The notes under the pieces were generated by a model. The model saw only the letters and a list, made by a program, of their open reading frames with translations. It had not been told where the DNA came from and searched no databases. A stretch of 64,000 nt of DNA from Mycobacteroides immunogenum (GTDB lineage Bacteria > Actinomycetota > Actinomycetes > Mycobacteriales > Mycobacteriaceae): positions 3,534,001-3,598,000 of the forward strand of contig NZ_CP011530.1 of the NCBI RefSeq assembly GCF_001605725.1, read 5' to 3'. A program made the translations under genes and the position numbers. Positions 37,575-47,140 of this stretch are shown one piece after another. The stretch's first letter is position 1. Each line of letters begins with the position of its first letter.

Positions 37575-38381
37575 TTAGGCCAGTGGGTTCGTCCCGTTGA
37601 GGAAGACCCAGATGGCGGCCGCGCCGCCGAAGCCGAGCACCACCGCGGCGAAGGAACCGATGAACGGCCTGCGGGCCCAGCCGCGGCCGGCGTCAAACCC
37701 GTACCGACCAGGGCCGACCAGGATCACCGCGACAATCGCGACGATCATCAGCAGCTCGAATTCATGCCCGTCGGGCCAGAAGATCGCATACCTGTTGGCC
37801 TTGTCGGACACCATGTCGGACAGCAACACGTTGACCATGAAGGCCAGCGCGGCCGCACCCGCCAGCGGGGTCAGCAGGCCCAAGACCAGCAGCACCCCGG
37901 CGCCCAGCTCCGCCGTCACCCCGACATAAGTAAGGATGTCGGCGTACTTGAAGCCACGGTCACCGAGAGTCGCTTCGAATCCGCTCAGCCCGGTACCGCC
38001 CCACCAGCCGAAAACCTTGCGCAGACCATGGGCGATGAGCACCGCGCCCACCCCGACACGCAGCAGCAACAGTCCGAGATCCTGAGTACCGCGACGATCA
38101 CCCGTCGGGTCCTGGGTACCCCACGGCGCGGCGTGGCGCGCGTGTACCGCCTCGGAAGAAATTTGAGTAGTGGCAGGTTCGGCATAGGGCAGCGGCGCTG
38201 GATCGTACAACGGTCCAACCTCTTTCACATTGTGGGAGCTCGTCAGCCTCTCCGCCTGGTAGTGCGGGATTGCCGTGGTCTCGAAGTCGCCGCCATATGT
38301 CGCCGACGGCACATCATCTTCAGGGTCGACCAGTTCGGGCGGCTTGCGCCACACTTGCGGATCGTCTGAATGACCTGTCAC
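37575..38381 (-). CDS. DoxX-family membrane protein
   Basis: A 268-residue protein with a soluble N-terminal part (about residues 1-95, proline-rich) and four helices of the DoxX fold from about residue 100: LGLLLLRVGVGAVLIAHGLR, LGAGVLLVLGLLTPLAGAAA, FELLMIVAIVAVILVG, and a C-terminal helix near 245-265. Homologue of Rv3005c, which in M. tuberculosis is part of a membrane-associated oxidoreductase complex with SodA and SseA. The start could lie further downstream since the N-terminal extension is poorly conserved. Confidence 0.85.
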   Translation of the reverse strand: MTGHSDDPQVWRKPPELVDPEDDVPSATYGGDFETTAIPHYQAERLTSSHNVKEVGPLYDPAPLPYAEPATTQISSEAVHARHAAPWGTQDPTGDRRGTQDLGLLLLRVGVGAVLIAHGLRKVFGWWGGTGLSGFEATLGDRGFKYADILTYVGVTAELGAGVLLVLGLLTPLAGAAALAFMVNVLLSDMVSDKANRYAIFWPDGHEFELLMIVAIVAVILVGPGRYGFDAGRGWARRPFIGSFAAVVLGFGGAAAIWVFLNGTNPLA

Positions 38382-38452
38382 GGGCCCCAGAGTAAGTCCA
38401 TTGGAGGCCCGAATGTGGCGAGCAACGCCGTAAGGTCCGTAATCTTGCGGGC

Positions 38453-39616
38453 ATGCTCATTCGCTCCAGGCCCGTGACGGGACCGACCAATGAGCCATCG
38501 GGGAAAAAACTGCTTGTTGGTTCGATGGCGGCGGCGGCCGCAGCGGTGACGCTGCTATCGGGTTGTGTCCGGTTTGATCCCACCCAGGATCAGCCCTTCA
38601 CCGAGGTTCCCCGGCGCGGGGTCCCCCAGACCACGACCACCCCGCCGCCACCGTTGCCGGGTAAGCCGTTCCCCAAGCAGTGCCCCGCCGACGGCGTGAT
38701 GCAGGGCTGCCTGGAAGCCACCAGCGGGCTCATCATGGGCAGCGATGGCAAGACCGCATTGGTCGCCGAACGCGCGACCGGTGTCGTCAAGGAGATCGCG
38801 ACGAGCGCCGAGCCGAAGATCAAGACGACCATCCCCGTCGACCCATCCGGTGATGGCGGCCTCTCCGATATCGTGCTGTCCCCCTCGTATCAGCAGGACC
38901 GGCTGATGTACGCGTACATCAGCACCCCCACCGACAATCGCGTGATTCGCGTTGCCGACGGTGATGTGCCCAAGGACATCCTCACCGGAATACCCAAGGG
39001 CCCGACCGGCAATGCCGGATCGCTGGCGTTCACCAGCCCCACCACATTGGTGGTCCAGACCGGAACGGGCGGTAATCCTGGCGCGGCCAACGACCCGAAC
39101 TCGCTGGCCGGCAAGGTGATCCGCATCGAACAACCCACCACCGTGGGTCAGACGCCGCCGACGACCGCGATCAGCGGCATGGGCGACGGTGGCGCCATGT
39201 GCGTGGATTCCGCCAATGGAGCGCTGTATGTCACCGACCGCGCACCCGCGGGCGACCGGCTGCAGAAGCTGACCAAGGACGGCAAGGTCTCGACGGTATG
39301 GACGTGGCCGGACAAGCCCGGTGTGGCCGGTTGCGCCGCACTGGACAGCTCGGTGATGGTGAACCTGGTGTTCAATCAGACCACGGTTGTGGTGCGCCAG
39401 AACCCCGAAACCGGTGCGGTCACAGGCGATCCCGAGGTGCTGCGACAGAAGGAACAGCACGGTCACGTGCGGGCGCTGAAGCTCTCGGCCGACGGCAACG
39501 TCTGGGGCGGCTCCATCAACAAAGACTTCGGGACCGCCACCGACACCGAGGACGTGGTTTTCCCACTGTTCCCGAAGGGCGGCGGATTCCCCCGCGCCAA
39601 CGACGACCTGGACTAA
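38453..39616 (+). CDS. lppZ: LppZ-like lipoprotein with PQQ-dehydrogenase-type propeller
   Basis: A 387-residue exported protein. The signal peptide ends in the lipobox LLSGC near residue 42, followed by a proline/threonine linker (TTTTPPPPLPG). The rest is a six-bladed glucose/sorbosone-dehydrogenase-like propeller (DGGLSDIVLSPSYQQDRLMY, then GGNPGAANDPNSLAGKVIRI). Homologue of Rv3006 and next to the DoxX gene as there. TAATCT (38440-38445) ends 7 bases before the ATG, so the mRNA is probably leaderless. Enzymatic activity is unproven. Confidence 0.88.
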   Translation: MLIRSRPVTGPTNEPSGKKLLVGSMAAAAAAVTLLSGCVRFDPTQDQPFTEVPRRGVPQTTTTPPPPLPGKPFPKQCPADGVMQGCLEATSGLIMGSDGKTALVAERATGVVKEIATSAEPKIKTTIPVDPSGDGGLSDIVLSPSYQQDRLMYAYISTPTDNRVIRVADGDVPKDILTGIPKGPTGNAGSLAFTSPTTLVVQTGTGGNPGAANDPNSLAGKVIRIEQPTTVGQTPPTTAISGMGDGGAMCVDSANGALYVTDRAPAGDRLQKLTKDGKVSTVWTWPDKPGVAGCAALDSSVMVNLVFNQTTVVVRQNPETGAVTGDPEVLRQKEQHGHVRALKLSADGNVWGGSINKDFGTATDTEDVVFPLFPKGGGFPRANDDLD

Positions 39617-39640
39617 CCCCTCGCCACAGTCAGCGTGTGA

Positions 39641-41140
39641 TCAGCTCTGGCCGCAGGCCTTGAGTACCAGGTCCTTGACCAGTGCGGCGTCGGCCTGCCC
39701 CTTGGTGGCCTTCATCACCGCGCCGACAATGGCGCCCGCGGCCGCCACCTTGCCATCACGGATCTTCTGGGCGACATCGGGGTTGGCGGCCAGCGCCTCA
39801 TCCACAGCGGCCTGGATCACCGAGTCGTCACGCACCACGACCAGGCCGCGATCGTTCATCACCTGCTCAGGCTCACCCTCGCCGGCCAACACACCGTCGA
39901 CCACCTGCCGGGCCAGCTTGTTGGACAGCTTGCCGTCCTTGATCAACGCGACAACGGCAGCCACCTGGGTGGGTGTGATGGGCAGCTCCGCCAGCTCGAC
40001 CTCACGCGAATTGGCTTGCTGCACCAAATAGTTACCCCACCAGGAGCGGGCGTCCTCACTGCTGGCGCCCTCGGCGACGGTGGCCTGCACCAACTCGACG
40101 GCCCCGTTGTTGATCAGGTCGCGCATCACCTCATCGGAGATGCCCCACTCCTGCTGAATGCGGCCCAGACGCAGCCAGGGCAGTTCCGGAAGAGTGCCGC
40201 GCAGCTTCTCGACGAGCTCGGCACTGGGGGCCACGGGCTCCAGATCCGGCTCCGGGAAGTACCGGTAGTCCTCGGCGGTCTCCTTGCGGCGCCCGGCGCT
40301 GGTGCTGCCGTCCTGCTCCAGGAAATGTCGAGTCTCCTGAATGACGTCCTCGCCCGCGTCCAGAACCGCACCCTGGCGCCGCATCTCGTAGCGCACCGCC
40401 ACCTCGACGCTCTTGAGCGAGTTGACGTTCTTGGTCTCGGTGCGCGTTCCGAACTCGTCGGCGCCGGCCGGCATCAGCGACACATTGGCATCGCAGCGCA
40501 TCGACCCGTGATCCATCCGCACATCGGAAACGTCCAAGGCCCGCAACAGGTCACGCAACGCCGTCACATAGGCGCGGGCGATCTCCGGAGCCCGCTCCCC
40601 CGTGCCCTCGATGGGCTTGGTGACGATCTCGACCAGTGGCACTCCGGCCCGGTTGTAGTCGAGCAAGGACTCGGTGGCGCCGGAGATACGGCCGGTCTCG
40701 CTGCCGATGTGCGTGAGCTTGCCGGTGTCTTCTTCCATATGCGCGCGCTCGATGTGCACCCGCCAAGTGGTGCCGTCCTCCAGCGGAACATCGAGGTAGC
40801 CGTTGAAGGCGATCGGCTCGTCGTACTGCGAGATCTGATAGTTCTTCGGCTGATCCGGGTAGAAGTAGTTCTTGCGGGCAAACCGGCCCCACGGGGCGAT
40901 CTCGCAGTTCAGCGCCAGCCCGATACGGATCGCCGATTCGACGGCCTTCTCGTTGACAACCGGTAGCGAGCCCGGCAGACCCAGACAGACGGGGCAAATC
41001 TGAGTGTTGGGCTCGGCACCGAAAGTAGTGGGGCAACCGCAGAACATCTTGGTGGCCGTGGACAGCTCGACGTGAACCTCCATGCCGAGCACCGGCTCGT
41101 ATCGGGTCAACACATCGTCGTAGTCCAGCAGTTCTGTCAT
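39641..41140 (-). CDS. gatB: Aspartyl/glutamyl-tRNA amidotransferase subunit B
   Basis: A 499-residue subunit that binds mischarged Glu-tRNA-Gln (or Asp-tRNA-Asn) and phosphorylates the side chain. Seen: [20 protein letters not shown] near residue 15, zinc-site cysteines in [39 protein letters not shown] near 92, and the C-terminal GatB/YqeY helical domain. It is separate from gatCA in this window, which lies about 6 kb away, as in M. tuberculosis. Acts with GatA and GatC on the tRNA-Gln encoded at 7462. Confidence 0.97.
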   Translation of the reverse strand: MTELLDYDDVLTRYEPVLGMEVHVELSTATKMFCGCPTTFGAEPNTQICPVCLGLPGSLPVVNEKAVESAIRIGLALNCEIAPWGRFARKNYFYPDQPKNYQISQYDEPIAFNGYLDVPLEDGTTWRVHIERAHMEEDTGKLTHIGSETGRISGATESLLDYNRAGVPLVEIVTKPIEGTGERAPEIARAYVTALRDLLRALDVSDVRMDHGSMRCDANVSLMPAGADEFGTRTETKNVNSLKSVEVAVRYEMRRQGAVLDAGEDVIQETRHFLEQDGSTSAGRRKETAEDYRYFPEPDLEPVAPSAELVEKLRGTLPELPWLRLGRIQQEWGISDEVMRDLINNGAVELVQATVAEGASSEDARSWWGNYLVQQANSREVELAELPITPTQVAAVVALIKDGKLSNKLARQVVDGVLAGEGEPEQVMNDRGLVVVRDDSVIQAAVDEALAANPDVAQKIRDGKVAAAGAIVGAVMKATKGQADAALVKDLVLKACGQS

Positions 41141-41302
41141 GCTGCGATCCTAATAGGTGGCCTTTGCGGGCCGAGCAGACACGTATTGCACAGAAATCGC
41201 AGGTAGCACCTGCAACTACGTCCCTATTCGCGGGTACGGTCGCCTCATGAGCCGCAGTGCGTTTATCGGCCTGACGCTGGGCGAGGTCACCGCACAGTTC
41301 AC

Positions 41303-41710
41303 CTAGTTGCCGACGTAGCCCGAGCCGCTCCTGATCAGATGGCAGACCGCGCCGTGCCCGGCCGTCCGCGGCGCGTTGTCCGTGCGCGACACCGCGACGC
41401 GGCCATTCACCTTCACCCGGCACGTCACCGAGCCCGGGTCGTCCCCTGGGTGTGAACCCGAGAACACCAGAGACTGTCCGTCACCGTCGTAGTCAAAGCT
41501 CGTAGACCAGGGCAAGCCGACCGTATCGACGGCATATCCGCCATCGGGTCCGTTGTAGCCGACCATCACACCCTCCCCGAAGGTCCCCGACAGCTCGAAC
41601 TCGATCGAGGTGGCAGCAAAGGCCGTACCCGGCGCCGACAGTTGCAGACCGGCGCATAGCGCCGCCCCCATCGCCACCCTCCCGATTACCCGCGTAATTG
41701 ACGATTCCAT
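41303..41710 (-). CDS. Secreted protein with MmpS-like domain
   Basis: A 135-residue protein with a signal peptide ending near residue 33 (SAPGTAFA). The mature ~100 residues match the layout of the MmpS C-terminal domain: an N-terminal strand with GYNGPDG, then LPWSTSF, then the two-cysteine pattern VTCRVKVNGRVA and GAVCHLIRS. Unlike MmpS proteins, which are anchored by a transmembrane helix, this one looks cleaved and free. No MmpL gene is nearby. Likely an envelope or export accessory protein; the role is inferred from the fold pattern only. Confidence 0.65.
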   Translation of the reverse strand: MESSITRVIGRVAMGAALCAGLQLSAPGTAFAATSIEFELSGTFGEGVMVGYNGPDGGYAVDTVGLPWSTSFDYDGDGQSLVFSGSHPGDDPGSVTCRVKVNGRVAVSRTDNAPRTAGHGAVCHLIRSGSGYVGN

Positions 41711-41752
41711 GCGCGCATTAGATCACCATCCACGGTGGTGAGCGGTGGAATC

Positions 41753-42784
41753 TCAGCCGAAAAACGCCGCGGCGTCCTCGTAGCGATTCTTGGGGACAAG
41801 CTTGAGCTGCCGCGTCGCTTCCGCCAGCGGCACGCGCCCGATGTCTTGCCCACGCAGCGACACCATTACCCCGTACTCCCCCGCGTGTGCGGCGTCTGCG
41901 GCATTGACGCCGAACCGGGTCGCGAGCACCCTGTCGAAGGGGGTCGGAGTGCCGCCGCGCTGCACGTGGCCCAGCACCGTGGTGCGCACTTCTTTGTTGA
42001 TGCGCTTCTCGATCTCCGCCCCCAGCTGCTGCGCGACGCCGGTAAAACGCTGATGCCCAAATTCGTCAATTCCGCCGTCGCGCAACTCCATTGAGCCTTC
42101 GGCAGGTTTGGCACCCTCTGCCACCACACAGATGAAATGCGAATCCCCGCGCTGGAACCGGCCTTTGATCAGCCGGCAGACCTCGTCCACGTCATACGGC
42201 ACCTCGGGAATCAGCGTCATGTGCGCACCCGAGGCCAGCCCCGCGTGCAGCGCGATCCAGCCCGCATGCCGGCCCATCACCTCCACCAGCATCACGCGCT
42301 GATGCGACTCGGCCGTGCTGTGCAACCGGTCGATCGCCTCGGTGGCGATGGTCAACGCGGTATCGAACCCGAAAGTGACATCGGTGCAATCGATGTCGTT
42401 ATCGATGGTCTTGGGGACCCCGACGACGGGAACATTCTCGTCGGCCAGCCAGCTGGCCGCGGTGAGCGTGCCCTCCCCGCCGATCGGGATCAACACGTCG
42501 ATCCCGTTGTCGTCGAGGGTCTGTTTGATCTGATCCAATCCGGCGCGCAACTTCTCCGGATTGGTGCGCGCGGTACCGAGCACCGTTCCGCCCTTGGTGA
42601 GCAGCCGATCGTTGCGGTCGTCGTTGTGCAGATGGATTCTGCGGTTCTCCAACAGTCCGCGCCAGCCGTCCTGAAAGCCCACAACCTGCGAGTTGTAGCG
42701 GTTGGCGCAGGTTCGCACCACGGCGCGGATCACCGCGTTCAGGCCCGGGCAATCGCCGCCACCGGTGAGAACTCCGATACGCAT
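41753..42784 (-). CDS. pfkA: 6-phosphofructokinase
   Basis: A 343-residue glycolytic enzyme. Seen: the N-terminal nucleotide loop [26 protein letters not shown] near residue 104, [20 protein letters not shown] near 124, and [15 protein letters not shown] near 272. The glycine in GGEG fits ATP use, whereas the lysine in PKTIDND is the residue typical of PPi enzymes; this mixed signature is known from actinobacterial ATP-PFKs. Same neighbourhood as M. tuberculosis pfkA (Rv3010c), between gatB and gatA. Confidence 0.95.
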   Translation of the reverse strand: MRIGVLTGGGDCPGLNAVIRAVVRTCANRYNSQVVGFQDGWRGLLENRRIHLHNDDRNDRLLTKGGTVLGTARTNPEKLRAGLDQIKQTLDDNGIDVLIPIGGEGTLTAASWLADENVPVVGVPKTIDNDIDCTDVTFGFDTALTIATEAIDRLHSTAESHQRVMLVEVMGRHAGWIALHAGLASGAHMTLIPEVPYDVDEVCRLIKGRFQRGDSHFICVVAEGAKPAEGSMELRDGGIDEFGHQRFTGVAQQLGAEIEKRINKEVRTTVLGHVQRGGTPTPFDRVLATRFGVNAADAAHAGEYGVMVSLRGQDIGRVPLAEATRQLKLVPKNRYEDAAAFFG

Positions 42785-42821
42785 AGCCCCATCATGCCCG
42801 TGACTGCGTCCGGCGGCAGCG

Positions 42822-44318
42822 CTACGAAGCTCTCGGCACGCGACTCGGGATGCTCAGCGTGAATCCGTCCCATACCGCGCGGCGGTCGGCGCCCAGGTTC
42901 TGCTCGACTCGCGGTGCGCTGTCGAAGATCATTACCGGCCAGTCGGGGCCCAGATAGAGCGGCCAGTCCTGGCCGGGAACCCCATTGCGCGCGAACGCCA
43001 CCCAACGTTGTTGCACCTCATCGACGACCCGCGACGCCGCACGGTGGGTGAGGCTGCCCGCCAAGATCGGACCCGCCGGTCCGCGATAGTTACCGAACAC
43101 CGCCGGCAGTTCGGTAGCGTGCGACCCCGCCAGCCCGGCGACCCGCACCGTCCACGGCGCGTAGTCGAACTGGTAGACGTGCACCGGTGCGAATTGTTGG
43201 TGCGCCCGCGCGATGCGCCATACCGAGGATGTGAAGAACATATCCCCGGCCAGTCGCAGACGCGCCTGCGTCGACGGGTAACCCGCATAGGCCGCGGTGA
43301 TCCGTTCCCGGTAACCGGGACCCCCGCGCCCGAGTATCTCCAGCTGTTCGGCCTCGGACAGCGGCATCACCTTGATCGCCTTGGTGAAGAGCAGCGCCTC
43401 GTTGGCGTTGCTGCCGATGATCAACGGAACTCGTTGCGCTTCACCGCATTCAATGGCCTCGACGGGTTTCTTCGGTAGATAGCTGCCGTCCACCGACGGT
43501 CCGAACGGGAACCCGCCCTCGGCGATCAACCTGTGCTGTGCGCGCAGCAGCTGCCTGGGCGAGGCATTCATGACCGTCGCCGCGGCGTTATCGCGAGCAG
43601 CACCAAGAATTTCGGCGAACCGTCGGGCATCATGGGCAACCCGGCCGGCGTCCGCCGCCAGGCCACTGGCCGTGCTCTGGATGATGGCGCGGTGGAACAG
43701 CCCCGCCGCGGCGGGCGTGGCCATCAGGGTCTCGACCGCGCTACCGCCCGCGCTCTCACCAAAGATGGTGACGTTGCCGGGATCACCCCCGAAGGCCGCG
43801 ATGTTGTCGCGGACCCACTGCAGCGCGAGGACCAGATCACGCAGGTAGAGGTTGCCCTCGATGGTGTGCTCGGCATCGGACAATGACGACAGGTCGAAGG
43901 CGCCCCACGCGCCCACGCGATAGTTCGCCGATACATAGACACACCCGCGCCGTGCCAGGATCGAGCCCTCGTACGGTGGGCTACTGGTGCTGCCAAGGAA
44001 ATAGCCGCCGCCATAGATGTAGAACATCACCGGCAGTGGCCCATCCGGAAGCTGTTCCGGCGCAACCACATTGAGTGTCAGACAGTCCTCACTGCGCTGT
44101 TTCTGCGGAGTGAAGACCTTGGGCTGGTAGGGCGCAGCACCAAATCTCTTGCAGCGCTGCACCCCCTCCCACGGCTGCGCGGGGCGTGGCGACCGCAGCC
44201 GCAGCGGCCCGACTGGCGGTTCGGCGTACGGAATGCCACGAAAGCGCCGCACGCCGCGCCTCACGAAACCTTCGATCTCACCGTTTTTCGTCACTACACG
44301 TGGGGGCGCCGATGCCAT
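42822..44318 (-). CDS. Type B carboxylesterase
   Basis: A 498-residue alpha/beta hydrolase of the carboxylesterase/cholinesterase type. Seen: [20 protein letters not shown] near residue 28, [12 protein letters not shown] with its conserved cysteine near 78, oxyanion residues in [12 protein letters not shown], the nucleophile in [15 protein letters not shown] near 190, and the catalytic histidine in [12 protein letters not shown] near 407. There is no signal peptide, so it is cytoplasmic. It lies 37 bases before pfkA on the same strand, between backbone genes. The ester substrate is unknown. Confidence 0.9.
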   Translation of the reverse strand: MASAPPRVVTKNGEIEGFVRRGVRRFRGIPYAEPPVGPLRLRSPRPAQPWEGVQRCKRFGAAPYQPKVFTPQKQRSEDCLTLNVVAPEQLPDGPLPVMFYIYGGGYFLGSTSSPPYEGSILARRGCVYVSANYRVGAWGAFDLSSLSDAEHTIEGNLYLRDLVLALQWVRDNIAAFGGDPGNVTIFGESAGGSAVETLMATPAAAGLFHRAIIQSTASGLAADAGRVAHDARRFAEILGAARDNAAATVMNASPRQLLRAQHRLIAEGGFPFGPSVDGSYLPKKPVEAIECGEAQRVPLIIGSNANEALLFTKAIKVMPLSEAEQLEILGRGGPGYRERITAAYAGYPSTQARLRLAGDMFFTSSVWRIARAHQQFAPVHVYQFDYAPWTVRVAGLAGSHATELPAVFGNYRGPAGPILAGSLTHRAASRVVDEVQQRWVAFARNGVPGQDWPLYLGPDWPVMIFDSAPRVEQNLGADRRAVWDGFTLSIPSRVPRAS

Positions 44319-44393
44319 GTGAGCGAACCTAGCCGGGCCGACGGGCCCCGCGCTAGTAGCACACGAAGTTCCCTACTCAGCAACGAGTTTGCC

Positions 44394-44681
44394 TCAGTTG
44401 TTCAGGTCGGGGCACGAGACGTCGACGTACACCGTGGTGGAGGACATCGCGCTGGACTGTCCGGCGGACACCCCATGCACGTCCGTCACCGTGCACTGGG
44501 ACAACGGCGCGGACACGCTGCCGTTGAGTTGTACCGAGTACCCCTGCTTCTGCAGATTTGCCACTGTGTCGCCGGCATTACCGCCACCGGTGCTGGTGGA
44601 CGCCGCGGCCGTACCGGCCAATCCCACGGCGGCAGCGGCGAATGCCGAAGCGGTGATGGCGGCGAAGGCGAATTTCTTCAT
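44394..44681 (-). CDS. Small secreted protein
   Basis: A 95-residue protein with a clear signal peptide (KKFAFAAITASAFAAAAVGL, cleavage after TAAA near residue 27). The mature part is about 68 residues and contains DTVANLQKQGYSVQLNG, similar to the start of a PASTA-like unit, and two cysteines (QCTVTDVHG, VSCPDLNN) that could form a disulphide. The ATG at 44681 is chosen because AAGGAG lies 7 bases upstream; an upstream extension is not protein-like. Related small secreted proteins are common in mycobacteria. Function unknown. Confidence 0.8.
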   Translation of the reverse strand: MKKFAFAAITASAFAAAAVGLAGTAAASTSTGGGNAGDTVANLQKQGYSVQLNGSVSAPLSQCTVTDVHGVSAGQSSAMSSTTVYVDVSCPDLNN

Positions 44682-44957
44682 GATGGCGCTCCTTGTGGTT
44701 GTGCCGCGGGACCGTTCCGGCGACAACACAAGGCTCGGCGCGAAAGGCATGTGTTCCGTGAGCGCGCACTGAAGATTCGATGGAGAAATCGGAAGCCCAC
44801 TAGGCGCCCAATCAGGCCCACGATCAGCGGTTTCTGTACCCGAACCACCGCCAGGCGCTATCGGTGCGCCAAGGAAATTCTGAAGTTTCGATGAAGAAGT
44901 CCTGCCCGGACGCGGCGACCTTCGACGTGGACGGTGCGGTCAGTGCACCATGGGCAC

Positions 44958-45707
44958 ATGGACGGTTCTTCCCACAATGCCGCGACGGTGCCCGCCGCGG
45001 ATTACCGGGCACTGGTGGTCGACGATGAAGTCCCGCTGGCGGAGGTCGTCGCAAGCTATCTCAAGCGAGAATCCTTCGAGGTTCACCTCGCTCATGACGG
45101 CCGCCGCGCACTCGAGCTGGCGCGCGAGGTCGATCCCGATGTGGTGATTCTCGATATCGGGCTGCCCGGTGTGGACGGCATCGAAGTCTGCCGGCAGCTC
45201 CGTGTCTTCTCGGACGCCTATGTGGTGATGTTGACCGCGCGAGATACCGAGGTGGACACCATCGTCGGCCTGTCGGTCGGAGCCGACGATTACGTCACCA
45301 AACCCTTCAGTCCACGGGAGGTGGTCGCGCGGGTGCGCGCCATGCTCCGGCGACCCCGCCGCGTGCCCGCACTGTCGGACGAATTGGCTCCGGATCTGAT
45401 CCCGCCCCGCGTTTTCGGCGCGTTGCGCATCAACGTGGACGGCCGTGAGGTGCATCTGGGTGAAACACCAATTACTTTGACCCGCACAGAGTTTGATGTA
45501 CTTGCCGCCCTGTCGTCCCGCCCGGGCATCGTGCTGAGCAGAAAGCAACTGCTCGACGCGGTATGGGGCGACACCTGGGTAGGAAACGACAACATCGTCG
45601 ATGTCCACGTCGGGCACCTGCGCCAGAAACTGGGCGACAATCCGGCGCAGCCGCGCTATGTGACCACCGTGCGCGGTGTCGGCTATCGCATGGGATCCGG
45701 ATCGTGA
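44958..45707 (+). CDS. OmpR/PhoB-family response regulator
   Basis: A 249-residue two-component regulator. The receiver domain spans about residues 15-130: acidic pair in ALVVDDEVPLAEV, the phosphorylated aspartate in DVVILDIGLPGVDG, threonine in VVMLTARD, lysine in DDYVTKPFSPRE. The winged-helix DNA-binding domain spans about 150-245 (LTRTEFDVLAALSSRPG, VRGVGYRMG). The ATG at 44958 is preferred, but a GTG at 44934 is possible. Its stop overlaps the GTG of the partner kinase (GTGA). What it regulates is unknown. Confidence 0.9.
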   Translation: MDGSSHNAATVPAADYRALVVDDEVPLAEVVASYLKRESFEVHLAHDGRRALELAREVDPDVVILDIGLPGVDGIEVCRQLRVFSDAYVVMLTARDTEVDTIVGLSVGADDYVTKPFSPREVVARVRAMLRRPRRVPALSDELAPDLIPPRVFGALRINVDGREVHLGETPITLTRTEFDVLAALSSRPGIVLSRKQLLDAVWGDTWVGNDNIVDVHVGHLRQKLGDNPAQPRYVTTVRGVGYRMGSGS

Positions 45708-46828
45708 CACGCCCTCGGTACGGCATCGGGCTGCGCCTACTGGTGGTGAACTCACTGGTGGTGCTGGCCGGAATCGCCACCACCAGTGTCGTCGCCGCCA
45801 TCGTCGGGCCTCCGATGTTCCGCCGCCTGATGGATCAACAAGTAGCGCCCGGCGCCGGAAACGATCACCCCTACGAACGCGCGTTCCGCGACGCGACGGC
45901 GATGTCGATCGGGTTCGCGGTCGCGGTGTCGGCACTGGCCGCACTCACCCTGAGTTGGTATCTGAGCCACCGCGTGCACCGCTCCGCGACCTCACTGTCG
46001 CAGGCGGCATCCGCTGTCGCCGACGGGCACTACGACATTCGCGTACCGCCCCCACGGCTGGGCAAGGAATTCGATGCCGTCGCTGCGGCTTTCAACAAGA
46101 TGGCGCAGCGGCTCGGCGCCGTGGACGAGGCACGCAGGCAGATGCTGGCCGACCTCGCCCACGAGATCAGAACCCCGGTCGCGGTGCTTGAGGCGTACAT
46201 GGAGGCAGTGGAAGACGGTGTGCAGCAACTGGATCAGCAGACAGTTGCCACACTGCGGGATCAGACCCGCCGGCTGACCCGGTTCAGTGTCGATGTCAAC
46301 GCACTGTCGGTCGCCGAGAGCCGCACCACATCGATCGACGCACGGCCGGTGTCCCCGGCCGACTTGATCACCACCGCGGCCGCCGCGTTCGCACCGCGCT
46401 ATCAGACCAAGGGCGTCACGCTGCGTGCCCAGGGCGGCGACGGACTGCCCGAGGTGTGGGCCGACCCCGAGCGGATCGGTCAGGTATTGAGCAACCTGCT
46501 CGATAACGCCTTGCGCCACACCGGCCCAGGGGGCGAGGTCACCGTGACGGCGGCGGCCGGCGCCCCCGGTATCACCCTCACCGTCTCCGACACCGGCGAC
46601 GGTGTGCCCGCCGAACATCTGGACAAGCTCTTCGATCGCTTCTATCGCGCGGACGCGGCCCGTGATCGACAACACGGCGGAGCGGGTATCGGGTTGTCCA
46701 TCGCCAGGGCACTGGTGGAAGCGCACGGCGGGCACATCGAAGCGCACAGCGCGGGACACGGATCCGGCACCACATTCACCGTGTGCCTGCCCCGCGCGGC
46801 TGATCACCCCGAAGGCGGGGACGGCTAG
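45704..46828 (+). CDS. Sensor histidine kinase
   Basis: A 374-residue membrane kinase paired with the preceding regulator. It has two transmembrane helices (about residues 10-32 and 67-88) around a short extracytoplasmic loop, a HAMP domain (about 88-140), an H-box DLAHEIRTPVAVLEAYME near residue 150, N-box NLLDNALRHTGPGG near 268, G1 box VSDTGDGVPAEHLDKLFDRF near 298, and G2 GGAGIGLSIARALVEAHGG. The very small sensor loop (~35 residues) suggests membrane or intramembrane sensing. The GTG start overlaps the regulator stop, so translation is coupled. Confidence 0.92.
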   Translation: MTRPRYGIGLRLLVVNSLVVLAGIATTSVVAAIVGPPMFRRLMDQQVAPGAGNDHPYERAFRDATAMSIGFAVAVSALAALTLSWYLSHRVHRSATSLSQAASAVADGHYDIRVPPPRLGKEFDAVAAAFNKMAQRLGAVDEARRQMLADLAHEIRTPVAVLEAYMEAVEDGVQQLDQQTVATLRDQTRRLTRFSVDVNALSVAESRTTSIDARPVSPADLITTAAAAFAPRYQTKGVTLRAQGGDGLPEVWADPERIGQVLSNLLDNALRHTGPGGEVTVTAAAGAPGITLTVSDTGDGVPAEHLDKLFDRFYRADAARDRQHGGAGIGLSIARALVEAHGGHIEAHSAGHGSGTTFTVCLPRAADHPEGGDG

Positions 46829-47073
46829 CGGCCCGGTTGAATGACCGTGGGCCGCGTCTTGGTGGCCGGCACCGTTGCCAGCGGCGCCTTGTTGTCGGGG
46901 TCGGGTGCCGAGCTCATATGGGGATCATTCGAGTGGATACACGCCTTGTCGGTCTGCACCGAGCAGGTCAGCAGCTGCGCCGAGTCGCCGCCCGGAGCCT
47001 CCAGGACCGCCGGAGCGGCCGCGAGCACACCCAGCAGCGCCGCGGCGGCTACGCACCCAGTCAAGCGAGGCAT
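46825..47073 (-). CDS. Small secreted protein, unknown
   Basis: An 82-residue protein with a signal peptide (RLTGCVAAAALLGVLAAAPA) and a ~55-residue mature part holding two cysteines (LLTCSVQTDKACIHSNDPHM) and a proline/threonine-rich end. Its stop shares four bases with the convergent histidine kinase stop. Start at 47073 or at an in-frame codon 9 bases upstream. Its place beside a two-component system may be coincidental. No family recognised. Confidence 0.6.
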   Translation of the reverse strand: MPRLTGCVAAAALLGVLAAAPAVLEAPGGDSAQLLTCSVQTDKACIHSNDPHMSSAPDPDNKAPLATVPATKTRPTVIQPGR

Positions 47074-47140
47074 GTTCTCCACGGTACGCAGCCGACGGCC
47101 GAGAAACCGCTATTTTCAACTGCCAGTTGGCTGTGTATTC

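Noticed and set aside
41247..41306. A 19-codon ORF (MSRSAFIGLTLGEVTAQFT) in the gap before the MmpS-like gene
   Set aside because: Too short, no ribosome site, no resemblance to a known leader peptide, and its end overlaps another stop.
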